Shown here in pieces: positions 36,054-43,679 of a stretch of DNA of 64,000 nt (within the stretch, counting starts at the first letter, position 1; every line of letters begins with the position of its first letter). The notes under the pieces were generated by a model. The model saw only the letters and a list, made by a program, of their open reading frames with translations. It made no database searches and was not told the origin of the DNA. Position numbers and translations under genes: made by a program. The stretch covers positions 186,001 to 250,000 of the forward strand of contig NC_008048.1 of assembly GCF_000013985.1 (NCBI RefSeq), given 5' to 3'. The DNA comes from Sphingopyxis alaskensis RB2256 (GTDB lineage Bacteria; Pseudomonadota; Alphaproteobacteria; Sphingomonadales; Sphingomonadaceae).

Positions 36054-36329
36054 ATGGAAGAAGTCATCATCGTCCCGATCGTCATCGGAACGCTCTTCCT
36101 CGGTCTGCCCTGGCTGATCCTCCACTATATCACCAAGTGGAAACAGGCCAAGACGCTGACCGGAGAAGATGAACAGCTGCTCGACGAACTTTACGATACG
36201 GCCAGACGGCTCGAGAATCGTCTACATACCGTCGAACGGATTATCAGCGCCGACCATCCCGACTTCCGCCCCGCGGTACGCAGCGATGAAGAGCTGGCGC
36301 AGCTTGAAAACATAAACCGGAGGAACTGA
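36054..36329 (+). CDS. pspB: Phage shock protein B
   Basis: 91 aa. One N-terminal membrane helix (IIVPIVIGTLFLGLPWLILHYI) then a basic segment and coiled coil (LYDTARRLENRLHTVERII) ending with SADHPDFRP, a typical PspB. PspB works with PspC in the inner membrane to sense stress and relieve PspA inhibition of PspF. The RLENRLHTVERII motif is the template repeated in the five small genes downstream (36744-38210). Confidence 0.93.
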   Translation: MEEVIIVPIVIGTLFLGLPWLILHYITKWKQAKTLTGEDEQLLDELYDTARRLENRLHTVERIISADHPDFRPAVRSDEELAQLENINRRN

Positions 36330-36330
36330 G

Positions 36331-36711
36331 ATGTCTGCCAGCCGCACCAAATTCTACCTCGACAAACAGAACGCCAAATGGAGCGGCGTATGTTCGGGAA
36401 TCGCGGACTATAGCGGGATCGACGTGCTCTGGGTTCGCGTCGGCGCCGTGCTGCTCACCCTGATGGGCGGCTTTCCCTGGACGTTGATCGCTTACTGGAT
36501 GGTCGCCTGGATGGGATCGCCCAAGCCTTTCGCGCTATACGGATCGCAGGAAGAAGCCAAGTTCTGGCAAGGGGTGCGCAGCAACCCCGCCGCGTCGACC
36601 CGCGACATCAAGTCGCGCTTTCGCGACATCGATCGCCGGCTTGCCGACATCGAACTTTACTACACCAGTCACAACCGTCGGCTCGCCGACGAGATTGAAA
36701 GCCTGCGCTGA
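36331..36711 (+). CDS. pspC: Phage shock protein C
   Basis: 126 aa. The PspC domain is clear: KFYLDKQNAKWSGVCSGIAD near the N-terminus, DVLWVRVGAVLLT and a second hydrophobic segment (GGFPWTLIAYWMVAWMG), followed by a cytosolic or periplasmic helical tail (DIDRRLADIELYYTSHNRRL). It is the polytopic partner of PspB in signal relay. One base separates it from pspB, and 32 bp from the first PspB-like gene. Confidence 0.94.
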   Translation: MSASRTKFYLDKQNAKWSGVCSGIADYSGIDVLWVRVGAVLLTLMGGFPWTLIAYWMVAWMGSPKPFALYGSQEEAKFWQGVRSNPAASTRDIKSRFRDIDRRLADIELYYTSHNRRLADEIESLR

Positions 36712-36743
36712 GCGGCGGCTGAAACGCAACAGGGAGACTTTTC

Positions 36744-37043
36744 ATGAATTTCGGTGGCACCACCTTCGTCCTCGCCATCATCGCCCTGTCGATCGGCGGC
36801 TGGATGTTCACCACCTGGATCCGCGCCAAGCATGGCTATCCGGTCGAAAATGAATGGGGTGGCACGGTTCATCGAACCGACCCCGACGCTGATCGAAAAA
36901 TCAGGCTCCTGACCGACGACAATGCCAAGCTCGCCAGCCAGGTCAGCCGGCTGGAGGAACGGATCGCGGTGCTCGAAAGGATCGCGACCGAAGAGGGCGG
37001 CAAAGCGGCACAGCTTGCCGATCAGATCGACCGCCTGCGCTGA
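36744..37043 (+). CDS. PspB-like membrane coiled-coil protein 1
   Basis: 99 aa. N-terminal membrane helix (TFVLAIIALSIGGWMFTTWI), a basic/aromatic stretch RAKHGYPVENEWGG, then a coiled coil SRLEERIAVLERIATEEG. RxKxGYPxEN is shared with protein 2 (37052), so these two are the closest pair. The RLEERIAVLERIA core matches PspB RLENRLHTVERII. No enzymatic motif. GGGAG precedes the ATG by 8 bases. The role is probably in the Psp membrane complex (inference from operon and similarity). Confidence 0.82.
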   Translation: MNFGGTTFVLAIIALSIGGWMFTTWIRAKHGYPVENEWGGTVHRTDPDADRKIRLLTDDNAKLASQVSRLEERIAVLERIATEEGGKAAQLADQIDRLR

Positions 37044-37051
37044 GGGGAAAA

Positions 37052-37372
37052 ATGATGAATCTCGATGTTCTGAATGCCATTGCACCCGTGGCGGCCCTCG
37101 TCGGCCTCGCCGGGGTCGCGGGTTGGGTTTTCACCACCTGGCTGCGCGTCAAGAACGGCTATCCGCTCGAAAACAGCTGGGGCAAGGCGGTCTATCCGCG
37201 CACCAATGACGAAGCGATGGAGCGCGTGAAGCTGATCAGTCAGGAAAATGCCCAGCTGCGCGCCGAGCTTGGCTCGGTGAAGGACCGGCTGGCGGTGGTC
37301 GAGCGCATCGTCACCGACGAGAGCCACCGCGTCGCGGCCGAGATCGAGGCGCTGCGGCGTCCCGCGAACTGA
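37052..37372 (+). CDS. PspB-like membrane coiled-coil protein 2
   Basis: 106 aa. Membrane helix (VAALVGLAGVAGWVFTTWL), then RVKNGYPLENSWGKAVYP, nearly the same linker as protein 1, and the coiled coil SVKDRLAVVERIVTDES. Two ATGs in tandem (37052, 37055); GAGGGG lies upstream. It begins 8 bp after protein 1, so they are co-translated. The shared FTTW-x-R-x-K-x-GYP-x-EN block with protein 1 points to a recent duplication. Function unknown; a stress-sensing partner of PspC/PspA is the most economical guess. Confidence 0.82.
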   Translation: MMNLDVLNAIAPVAALVGLAGVAGWVFTTWLRVKNGYPLENSWGKAVYPRTNDEAMERVKLISQENAQLRAELGSVKDRLAVVERIVTDESHRVAAEIEALRRPAN

Positions 37373-37384
37373 GGAGATAGGTAG

Positions 37385-37648
37385 ATGGAAACGATCATCA
37401 TCCTGTTCATCGTCGTCGGCCTGCCGGTCACGCTCGGCATCGGCTACGCCGCCTATGAACGTCACCTCAAGTTCAAGGAACGGCAGTTCCAGGCGATCAG
37501 CAGCGAGACGGCGGAAAAGGCCGCGCAATATGCGGTGCACACCGAACGGCTCGAACAACGCGTCCGCGTGCTCGAACGCATCGTGACCGACAAGGGAATT
37601 GACGTCGCCGACGAGATCGAAAAGCTGCGCGACGCCCCGCTCAACTGA
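37385..37648 (+). CDS. PspB-like membrane coiled-coil protein 3
   Basis: 87 aa. Membrane helix (IIILFIVVGLPVTLGIGYAAY), a charged stretch ERHLKFKERQFQAIS, and the coiled coil RLEQRVRVLERIVTDKG, close to PspB both in length and in the helix sequence (VVGLPVTLG against GTLFLGLPW in PspB). It lies 12 bp after protein 2 with GAGGAGATAG upstream. The coiled coil ends with DEIEKLRD, also found in protein 4. Confidence 0.82.
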   Translation: METIIILFIVVGLPVTLGIGYAAYERHLKFKERQFQAISSETAEKAAQYAVHTERLEQRVRVLERIVTDKGIDVADEIEKLRDAPLN

Positions 37649-37680
37649 CGCAACGATAAAAGCAGGAAAGGAACCTCCCC

Positions 37681-37941
37681 ATGGGTCCGTTTGAAATGGT
37701 CGTCGGCATCGTCCTCATCGTGACGATCGGCAGCATTATCCGCGCCAGGTACGGCATCCGGCGCGACCGCCACGGCAACGGCCATGTCGCCGGACACGAC
37801 GTCGAGACCAAGGCGCTGCAGGCCGAAATCCGCGCGCTCAAGGAGCGCATTCAGGTGCTCGAACGCATCGCCACCGACCATAATCGCGCCGTCACGCTCG
37901 ACCAGGAAATCGAGAAGCTGCGCGACGGCAGCAAGATCTGA
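37681..37941 (+). CDS. PspB-like membrane coiled-coil protein 4
   Basis: 86 aa. Membrane helix (FEMVVGIVLIVTIGSII), a basic/His-rich linker (RARYGIRRDRHGNGHVAGHD), then LKERIQVLERIATDHNRA and QEIEKLRDG. The His-rich linker is unique among the paralogues and might bind metal or sense pH (speculative). AGGAAAGGAACC precedes ATG 37681. Function is not known beyond membership of the psp operon. Confidence 0.82.
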   Translation: MGPFEMVVGIVLIVTIGSIIRARYGIRRDRHGNGHVAGHDVETKALQAEIRALKERIQVLERIATDHNRAVTLDQEIEKLRDGSKI

Positions 37942-37964
37942 ACGCCGGTAAAGGAGCAACGCTC

Positions 37965-38210
37965 ATGGCTTTCATCACTCCCGACCTCACCACCGCCGCG
38001 ATCGCGCTGACCGCGCTCACCATCGTCAGTCTCGTCGCGCTGCGCGGCTGGCGCGACTGGATCCAGCTCAAGCGCGAGGAGCTCGCCGCGGGTCACACCC
38101 AGCTGGCGCACGATCCCACGGTGCCGCACGCCGGATCACGGATCGAGATTGCCGACCTCAAGGAACGGCTGCGCAAGCTGGAAGCGATCGCGGCAGGGGT
38201 CGATCTGTAA
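37965..38210 (+). CDS. PspB-like membrane coiled-coil protein 5
   Basis: 81 aa. Membrane helix (TAAIALTALTIVSLVALRGW), a charged linker (RDWIQLKREELAAG) and a shorter, more diverged coiled coil (LKERLRKLEAIAAG). It is the last gene of the psp operon and the least like PspB, having lost the ERI part of the core motif. AAGGAG lies 8 bases before the ATG. A family B palindrome follows and may end the transcript. Confidence 0.78.
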   Translation: MAFITPDLTTAAIALTALTIVSLVALRGWRDWIQLKREELAAGHTQLAHDPTVPHAGSRIEIADLKERLRKLEAIAAGVDL

Positions 38211-38230
38211 GACTTTGGTCTGGTAAATGG

Positions 38231-38312
38231 CCGTTCGCATCGAGCGAAGTCGAGATGCCCCGCGGCCCGGCGCACGGTTGCAGGGTGTCTCGACTTCGCT
38301 CGACACGAACGG
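38231..38312. repeat. Palindromic intergenic repeat, family B (copy B3)
   Basis: Left arm CCGTTCGCATCGAGCGAAGT (38231-38250) and right arm ACTTCGCTCGACACGAACGG (38293-38312) pair across a GC-rich loop. Nearly the same as the copy at 20494. It ends the psp operon. Confidence 0.85.
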
Positions 38313-38368
38313 AAGTATAGGTTTGCGCCCCTTCCAACGCCCGGCAAAATCTGCCACTGCCCGCGCCC

Positions 38369-38779
38369 ATGCGCAGCCTTTCCGACATTTTCGAAGAATA
38401 TGAGTTTCTCGACGGTGACGACCGCTATCGCCTGCTGATCGAACTCGGCCGCGAACTGGAGCCGATGCCCGATGCGCTCAAGACCGACGCGACGCTGGTG
38501 CGCGGCTGTTCGGCGAGCGTGTGGGTCTATCCGGTACCGCGGGACGACGGCCGCCTGCATTTCCTTGCCGACAGCAATGCCGCGATCACCAAGGGCATCG
38601 TCGCGCTCGTCCTCGCCGCGGTGCAGGACAAGCCCGCGGCCGAGGTCGCCGACATGGACGTCGCCGCCGCGCTCGCGCCCTTCGACCTGACGCGCCAGCT
38701 TTCGTCGAACCGCACGCAGGGCGTGCCCAACATGATCGCGCTCGTCCGGGACACCGCCCGCCGCCTCGCCGCGGGCTGA
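38369..38779 (+). CDS. sufE: SufE-family cysteine desulfurase activator
   Basis: 136 aa. The sulfur-accepting cysteine is in VRGCSASVWV (C47, compare E. coli C51). The fold signature FEEYEFLDGDDRYRLLIELG at the N-terminus (given here in two parts: FEEYEFLDGDDRY and RLLIELG) is standard. It takes persulfide sulfur from SufS for iron-sulfur cluster assembly. The other suf genes are not nearby. It is a single gene, convergent with the M20 peptidase 4 bp away. Confidence 0.93.
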   Translation: MRSLSDIFEEYEFLDGDDRYRLLIELGRELEPMPDALKTDATLVRGCSASVWVYPVPRDDGRLHFLADSNAAITKGIVALVLAAVQDKPAAEVADMDVAAALAPFDLTRQLSSNRTQGVPNMIALVRDTARRLAAG

Positions 38780-38783
38780 CCGG

Positions 38784-40157
38784 TCAGTTCGAAAGCTCGC
38801 GCAGCAGGCTGTCCCAATGCGCGAGCGCCGGGGCAATCGCCGCGACGGGGACGCGCTCGTTGAGTCCGTGGGCAAAGCTGTCGCTCGCTTTCGAGAACAG
38901 CCCGGCGACGCCGTAACTCGGCACGCCGTTCATGCGGAAATGATAGCTGTCGGTCGCCCCCGCGCTCATCGACGGGATGATCGGCAGGCCCGGCGCGCGC
39001 GCGTGGACGGCTTTCTTCACCGCCGCCATCACATCGGCGCGGAGCGGCGAGGCGTCGCTGGCGCTTGCGTCGGGATCGGTCAGCACCTTGACCGCGGGGT
39101 CGGCGATGACGCGCTCCAGCTCGGAACGCACCGCCTCGACCGCGACGCCGGGAAAGATACGGCAGTTGATGTTCGCCGTCGCGCGCTGCGGCAGCGCATT
39201 TTCGGCGTGCCCGCCCTTCACCAGCGTCGGCACGCAGGTGGTGCCGATCTGCCCGACATATTCGGGATCGGCGCGAATCGTCGCGATCGCCTTGGTATCG
39301 GTCGGGTCGGCGGCAAAGGTCTTCAGCGCCGCCCCGATCTCGCCGCCGACCCGATCGGCGACGATCGGCAGGCCGATCCGGGTCAGCTCGTTGACCTGCG
39401 GCCGGAAGCGATAGGCGCCGACCTTGACCAGGGCATCGGCAAGCTGAACGATCGCGTTGACCGGCGACGGGCGCGAGCTGTGGCCGCCGGCATTGGTCAC
39501 CTCCAGCGTGAAATCGGCATAGGTCTTCTCGCCCGCTTGCAGGCTGTAGTATTGCGGCTTGCCGTCTTCGCCGATCAGCCCGCCGCCGCCGTCGCCGTTT
39601 AGCGCGAACTCGGCGTTGCGATACTTGGCGGCAAGCGCACGCGTCGTCGCCATTTCGGTTTCCTCGTCACCCGTCAGCAGCAGGATGATCGACCGCTTCG
39701 GCTTGAACCCGTCGCGCTTCAGCTGCGCCATCGTCGCGACCATCATCGCGATGTCGAACTTGTTGTCTTCCGACCCGCGCCCGAAAATATAGCCCTCCTC
39801 CTCGACCGGCAGGAAGGGATCGCGCGTCCAGTCCTTCGGGTCAGCCTCGACGACATCCATATGACCGAGCAGCAGGATGGGTTTTTTGTCGGTCGTGCCG
39901 CGCAGCGTGACCGCCAGCGTCGCCGTCTCGCCCATCGGGGTGATTTCGATGTCGGCGTCGGCATAGCCCGCGGCCTTGAGCACCCCGGCGTAATAGGCGG
40001 CAAGTTCGGGCACCTTGCCGCGGCCCTTGACCGTCGGGATCGCGATGCTGTCCTTCAATATCTGCTTCGCGGCTGCGGCGTCGGCGGGTTTGGCGTGGGC
40101 GGGCGCGGCGGCGACAAGCGCGGCGGCGAGGGCGAGCGGCAGGGACAGGTTGCGCAT
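38784..40157 (-). CDS. Exported M20 family metallopeptidase
   Basis: 457 aa with a signal peptide (LPLALAAALVAAAPAHA). Dizinc ligands are visible: GHMDVVEAD (H99, D101), GRGSEDNK (D131) and GDEETEM (catalytic E165 with E166). The insertion between halves is the usual dimerisation domain. Substrate is a dipeptide or N-acyl amino acid; which one cannot be told. It is periplasmic. Divergent from the SPFH operon, with the shared 150-bp region holding a 32-bp palindrome nearer the SPFH side. Confidence 0.9.
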   Translation of the reverse strand: MRNLSLPLALAAALVAAAPAHAKPADAAAAKQILKDSIAIPTVKGRGKVPELAAYYAGVLKAAGYADADIEITPMGETATLAVTLRGTTDKKPILLLGHMDVVEADPKDWTRDPFLPVEEEGYIFGRGSEDNKFDIAMMVATMAQLKRDGFKPKRSIILLLTGDEETEMATTRALAAKYRNAEFALNGDGGGGLIGEDGKPQYYSLQAGEKTYADFTLEVTNAGGHSSRPSPVNAIVQLADALVKVGAYRFRPQVNELTRIGLPIVADRVGGEIGAALKTFAADPTDTKAIATIRADPEYVGQIGTTCVPTLVKGGHAENALPQRATANINCRIFPGVAVEAVRSELERVIADPAVKVLTDPDASASDASPLRADVMAAVKKAVHARAPGLPIIPSMSAGATDSYHFRMNGVPSYGVAGLFSKASDSFAHGLNERVPVAAIAPALAHWDSLLRELSN

Positions 40158-40262
40158 GAAAAGCAGTTAAGCGGCTTCGCCCGATGGCGGCAAGAGCCAA
40201 TGTCCCGCCTTGCCCGTTCGCGAGCAAAGGGCATCGCCGAATCGGCTTGACTGATGCTCGTT

Positions 40263-40294
40263 TCGATATAAATATGATATCATCTTTATATCGA
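40263..40294. promoter_or_regulatory. 32-bp operator-like palindrome before the SPFH operon
   Basis: TCGATATAAA (40263-40272), T, ATGATATCAT (40274-40283), C, TTTATATCGA (40285-40294): a 32-bp dyad with a single mismatched pair and a palindromic centre. It is strikingly AT-rich for this genome and ends 14 bp before ATG 40308, overlapping the expected promoter or leader. A repressor site is the simplest reading. Confidence 0.75.
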
Positions 40295-40307
40295 CTCGGA
40301 GGGATTT

Positions 40308-41210
40308 ATGGTCGAGAGTGGGGCACCGGCGCTCAATCGCAGCCGCGAAACGCGCGCCAATACGCAAAGCGGCTATTGGATGCTGTTCATCTGGCTGGTG
40401 CTGCTCGGCATCGCCGTCTGGGCGGCGATCACCAATGCCAACGCCGACGTGGTGATGGCATGGAAATGGATCGTCGCGGCCACCGCCGCGGTCGTCGGCA
40501 CGCTCATCCTTTGCGGCTTTTATCTCATCAACCCCAATGAAGCCGCGGCGATCCAGCTGTTCGGCGCATATAAGGGCACCGACCGGCAGGAAGGGCTGCG
40601 CTGGGTGCTCCCCTGGCTGACGCGCAAGAAGATCGCGGTGCGCGCGAACAACGTCATTTCGGACAAGATCAAGGTCAACGACCTGCGCGGCAACCCGATC
40701 GAGATGGCGGCGCAGGTCGTGTGGCGCGTCACCGACACCGCGCAGGCGCTGTTCGACGTCGACGATTACAAGGAGTTCGTCATGGCGCAGATCGAGGCGG
40801 CGGTGCGCTCGATCGGCTCGCGCTACCCCTATGACGATATCGAACATCAGGAAGTCACGTTGCGTGGCAACCATGAAGAGGTCGGCGCCGAGCTGCGCAA
40901 GGCACTGATCGAGCGGTTGACCGTCGCGGGCATCACCGTCGACGAATGCGGCCTCACCCACCTCGCTTATGCGCCCGAGATCGCGGGGGCGATGCTCCGC
41001 CGCCAACAGGCCGAAGCGGTGATCGCCGCGCGCAAGAAGCTGGTCGAGGGCGCGGTGACGATGGTCGAAATGGCACTCCAGCACCTGTCGGACAAAAAGG
41101 TCGTCGACCTCGACGACGAGCGCAAGGCGGCGATGGTGTCGAACCTGATGGTCGTGCTGTGCGGCGAACGCGATACGCAGCCGGTCGTCAACGCCGGCTC
41201 GCTTTACTGA
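40308..41210 (+). CDS. SPFH/band-7 domain membrane protein
   Basis: 300 aa. Two hydrophobic helices near residues 22-42 and 50-74, then a band-7 domain ([20 protein letters not shown] ... [16 protein letters not shown]) and a helical tail ([24 protein letters not shown], typical of SPFH oligomers, given here for residues near 230). SPFH proteins scaffold membrane microdomains and often control proteases. GGAGGG precedes the ATG. It leads a three-gene operon with a ribbon-helix-helix protein and a small membrane protein. Confidence 0.88.
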   Translation: MVESGAPALNRSRETRANTQSGYWMLFIWLVLLGIAVWAAITNANADVVMAWKWIVAATAAVVGTLILCGFYLINPNEAAAIQLFGAYKGTDRQEGLRWVLPWLTRKKIAVRANNVISDKIKVNDLRGNPIEMAAQVVWRVTDTAQALFDVDDYKEFVMAQIEAAVRSIGSRYPYDDIEHQEVTLRGNHEEVGAELRKALIERLTVAGITVDECGLTHLAYAPEIAGAMLRRQQAEAVIAARKKLVEGAVTMVEMALQHLSDKKVVDLDDERKAAMVSNLMVVLCGERDTQPVVNAGSLY

Positions 41211-41229
41211 GGCGCGCCGGACGCGAACG

Positions 41230-41439
41230 ATGACCGGTTCTGCCAAAAAGGCCTTTGCCCTTCGCCTTGATCCCGCGCTGTTCGCCGCGGTCGAGCGGAT
41301 GGCCGCGGCCGACCTGCGCAGCGCCAACGCCGAGATCGAAGTGCTGCTGCGCGAGGCGCTGGCGCGGCGCGGCGTGCCGGTCAAGCCACCCGCGCCGCCG
41401 CGCCGTGGCCGTCCGCCGAAGACCGATGCGCAGGACTGA
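41230..41439 (+). CDS. Arc-like ribbon-helix-helix DNA-binding protein
   Basis: 69 aa. FALRLDPALFAAVERMAAAD forms the beta strand and first helix, and RSANAEIEVLLREALAR the second helix of a ribbon-helix-helix fold. The tail PPAPPRRGRPPK is AT-hook-like. It is 19 bp after the SPFH gene. It could repress its own operon through the 32-bp palindrome at 40263 (inference). It lacks a toxin partner, so a toxin-antitoxin role is unlikely. Confidence 0.82.
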   Translation: MTGSAKKAFALRLDPALFAAVERMAAADLRSANAEIEVLLREALARRGVPVKPPAPPRRGRPPKTDAQD

Positions 41440-41477
41440 TCCGGCGATTGCCGCGCAATCACAAAAGGAGTTTCGAC

Positions 41478-41720
41478 ATGCTGCACCTGTTCCTCGACGA
41501 CCGCCCCTGGTTCCGCGCGAAACGGCGCGGTTATGGCACCGGCCTGCCGATCGCGTGGCAGGGCTGGGCGATGCTGGCGGCGCATATCGCACTCATCACC
41601 GGCATTGCGGTGCTGCTGCGCGACCAGCCCGTGGCGCTCACCCTTGCCGTCATCCTCGCCGGGCTGGCGCCGATGCCGCTCTATCGGGCGCGCACCGAGG
41701 GCGGCTGGCGCTGGCGTTGA
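41478..41720 (+). CDS. Small two-helix membrane protein
   Basis: 80 aa from ATG 41478, with AAAGGAG 7 bases upstream; the frame opens 10 codons earlier. FFxxRPWFxxKxxGYGxGLP-like N-terminus (FLDDRPWFRAKRRGYGTGLP), then two hydrophobic helices (WAMLAAHIALITGIAVLL and PVALTLAVILAGLAPMPLY). Ends GGWRWR. Family not named by me; similar small proteins accompany SPFH genes in sphingomonads, as I recall. Third gene of the SPFH operon. Confidence 0.8.
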   Translation: MLHLFLDDRPWFRAKRRGYGTGLPIAWQGWAMLAAHIALITGIAVLLRDQPVALTLAVILAGLAPMPLYRARTEGGWRWR

Positions 41721-41775
41721 TGCGGCGCCGAGGGTTGATGTAGCAGCGGCTTTGGGGTGGGGGGCGGCCATAAAG

Positions 41776-41878
41776 CCCTCTCCCCTTCAGGGGAGAGGGG
41801 GACCATCCAAAACCCTCTCAACTGCGGCTAGGCAGCAAGCTGCCAAGCCTTCGTGTCTCTCCCCTGAAGGGGAGAGAG
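41776..41878. repeat. Palindromic repeat pair, family D (copy D2)
   Basis: CCTCTCCCCTTCAGGGGAGA (near 41777-41796) and CTCTCCCCTGAAGGGGAGAG (41857-41876) are hairpins of the same type, in opposite orientation. They lie in the convergent gap between the SPFH operon and the acyl-CoA ligase. Confidence 0.8.
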
Positions 41879-41942
41879 CCCGAAATGCCAACGGCCACTT
41901 CCGGTCGAAACCGGCCGCAACACCGACCATCTTCGCGAACGG

Positions 41943-43475
41943 CTATCCGCCATGCGCGTCGCGCAGTTCGCGTTTCAGTACCTTGCCGATGGGACTGCGC
42001 GGCAGTTCGTCGACTTGCCTGATCGCGCTCAGCCGCTGCGTCTTGCCGACCTTGGCGTTGCACGTCTCGCGCACGCTTTCGGCATCGGCGCCGGGTTTCA
42101 GCACGACGAAGGCGACGGGGGTTTCGCCCCATTCCTCGCTGGGCATCCCGACCACGGCCGCCTCGACGACGCGCTCGTCGGCGAGCAAAATGGCCTCAAG
42201 GTCGCTCGGAAAGATGTTGAAGCCACCCGAAATGATCATGTCCTTCGCGCGGTCCATCAGCGTCAGGAAACCGTCCTCGTCGATCCGCCCGATATCGCCA
42301 TGGCGATAGAAGAGCTGTCCCTCGCTGTCGTACCAGTGCATCGCCTTCGTCGCGTCGGGGCGGTTGTTGTACCCGGTCATCATTGCGGGTGAACGGCCGA
42401 CAATCTCCCCCACCGACCCTTGCGGCAGTTCGTTGCCGTCCTCGTCGATCACCTTGGCGACATGGCCCGGCGCGGGTTTGCCGACGGTGTGCAGCTTGTC
42501 AGGGAACTGATGCGCTTCGAGGATGAAGGCCGCGCCGCCTTCGGTCATGCCGTAAATCTCGACCAGCCCACCCGGCCAGCGTTTCAGCACATCGGCCTTG
42601 AGCGCCGCTGGAAAAGGCGCCGAGGTGCAGTATTTCATCACGAAGCTCGAAAGGTCGAAGCGGTCGAAATCGTCGAGCGCCATGATGCGGCGATATTGCA
42701 CCGGCACGAGCATGCAGTTGGTCGCGCGCTCGCGCTCCGCCAGTTCGAGGAAGCCGCGCGCGTCGAACTTTTTCATCAGGACGACCCGTCCGCCCGATCC
42801 GACGGTTGGCATGAAACTGGCCATCGTCGTGTTCGAATAGAGCGGCGTCGACAGGATCGTCACTGCGTTCGGGCCATAGGCGGGCGCGCCGCGCTGGATA
42901 TGCTGCCAGCGCATTGCATGGCTGTGGATGATGCCTTTCGGCGTGCCGGTGGTGCCCGATGAATAGATGATGTTGAAACCGTCGTCGGGGCCGATCGCGG
43001 CGGGCTGCGGCGCGGCGTCTGCGGGCGCAATCCAGTCGGTCAGCGGCGTGCCCGCGTCGCCGCCGTCCATCGCGATCAGGTCGCTCGCGGCGATGTCCTG
43101 CCCGTCGAGGCTCGCCTTCGCCGCCGTGTCGAGGAACAGGTGGCGCGCCCCGGTGTCGGCGATCATCGCCGCCATCTGTTCGCCCGTCGCGCTGTTGGTG
43201 ATCAGCCCCGCAACCCCGCCGGCGCGCAGCGTGCCAAGGATCACCGCCATCTGCTCGACGCTGTTCAGGCCCGCGATCGCCGTGCGGTCGCCCTTGACCA
43301 AACCGTCCCGTTGCAGGCGCGCGGCGATTCGGTCGGTCAATCGATCGAGGTCGGACCAGGTGAGCCGTCGTTCTGCGTCGGCCGCCGCTACGGCATCGGG
43401 ACGTTCCGCGGCGTGCGCGCGGACAAGGGCGGGCAGGGTGGCAAAGCCGCTGTCGAGCATTTCGAGACTGGTCAT
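41943..43475 (-). CDS. Acyl-CoA synthetase / AMP-dependent ligase (1)
   Basis: 510 aa. The adenylate motif YSSGTTGTPKG (about 167-177) and the C-terminal block SGGFNIFPSDLE ... GKVLKREL with the catalytic lysine identify the ANL superfamily. It activates a carboxylate to acyl-CoA; chain length unknown. ATG 43475 starts the family-like sequence MTSLEMLDSGFATLPALV; the frame open to 43685 overlaps the divergent gene and is not used. It faces a second ligase across 204 bp. Confidence 0.88.
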   Translation of the reverse strand: MTSLEMLDSGFATLPALVRAHAAERPDAVAAADAERRLTWSDLDRLTDRIAARLQRDGLVKGDRTAIAGLNSVEQMAVILGTLRAGGVAGLITNSATGEQMAAMIADTGARHLFLDTAAKASLDGQDIAASDLIAMDGGDAGTPLTDWIAPADAAPQPAAIGPDDGFNIIYSSGTTGTPKGIIHSHAMRWQHIQRGAPAYGPNAVTILSTPLYSNTTMASFMPTVGSGGRVVLMKKFDARGFLELAERERATNCMLVPVQYRRIMALDDFDRFDLSSFVMKYCTSAPFPAALKADVLKRWPGGLVEIYGMTEGGAAFILEAHQFPDKLHTVGKPAPGHVAKVIDEDGNELPQGSVGEIVGRSPAMMTGYNNRPDATKAMHWYDSEGQLFYRHGDIGRIDEDGFLTLMDRAKDMIISGGFNIFPSDLEAILLADERVVEAAVVGMPSEEWGETPVAFVVLKPGADAESVRETCNAKVGKTQRLSAIRQVDELPRSPIGKVLKRELRDAHGG

Positions 43476-43679
43476 GGCGCATGGGTTAGCACAGTCGAAA
43501 GGCGGTGCAACGCCGCCGCCGGTCCCTTCCTTGCCGGACAGGCCGACCGGCGTTGCGTCCGGCAGGGACGAATCGGCGACTTCGAACCTGTCACGCCATC
43601 CAGCTTGCTTGACCAAAAGTTTCAGCTTGCTACTCATCTTCGACATAAAGAAACCAGCGATTCCCGGAGATGATGCCCG

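Noticed and set aside
41230-41439. Toxin-antitoxin module around the RHH protein.
   Set aside because: The neighbours are an SPFH protein and a small two-helix membrane protein in an operon, without a toxin-like fold.
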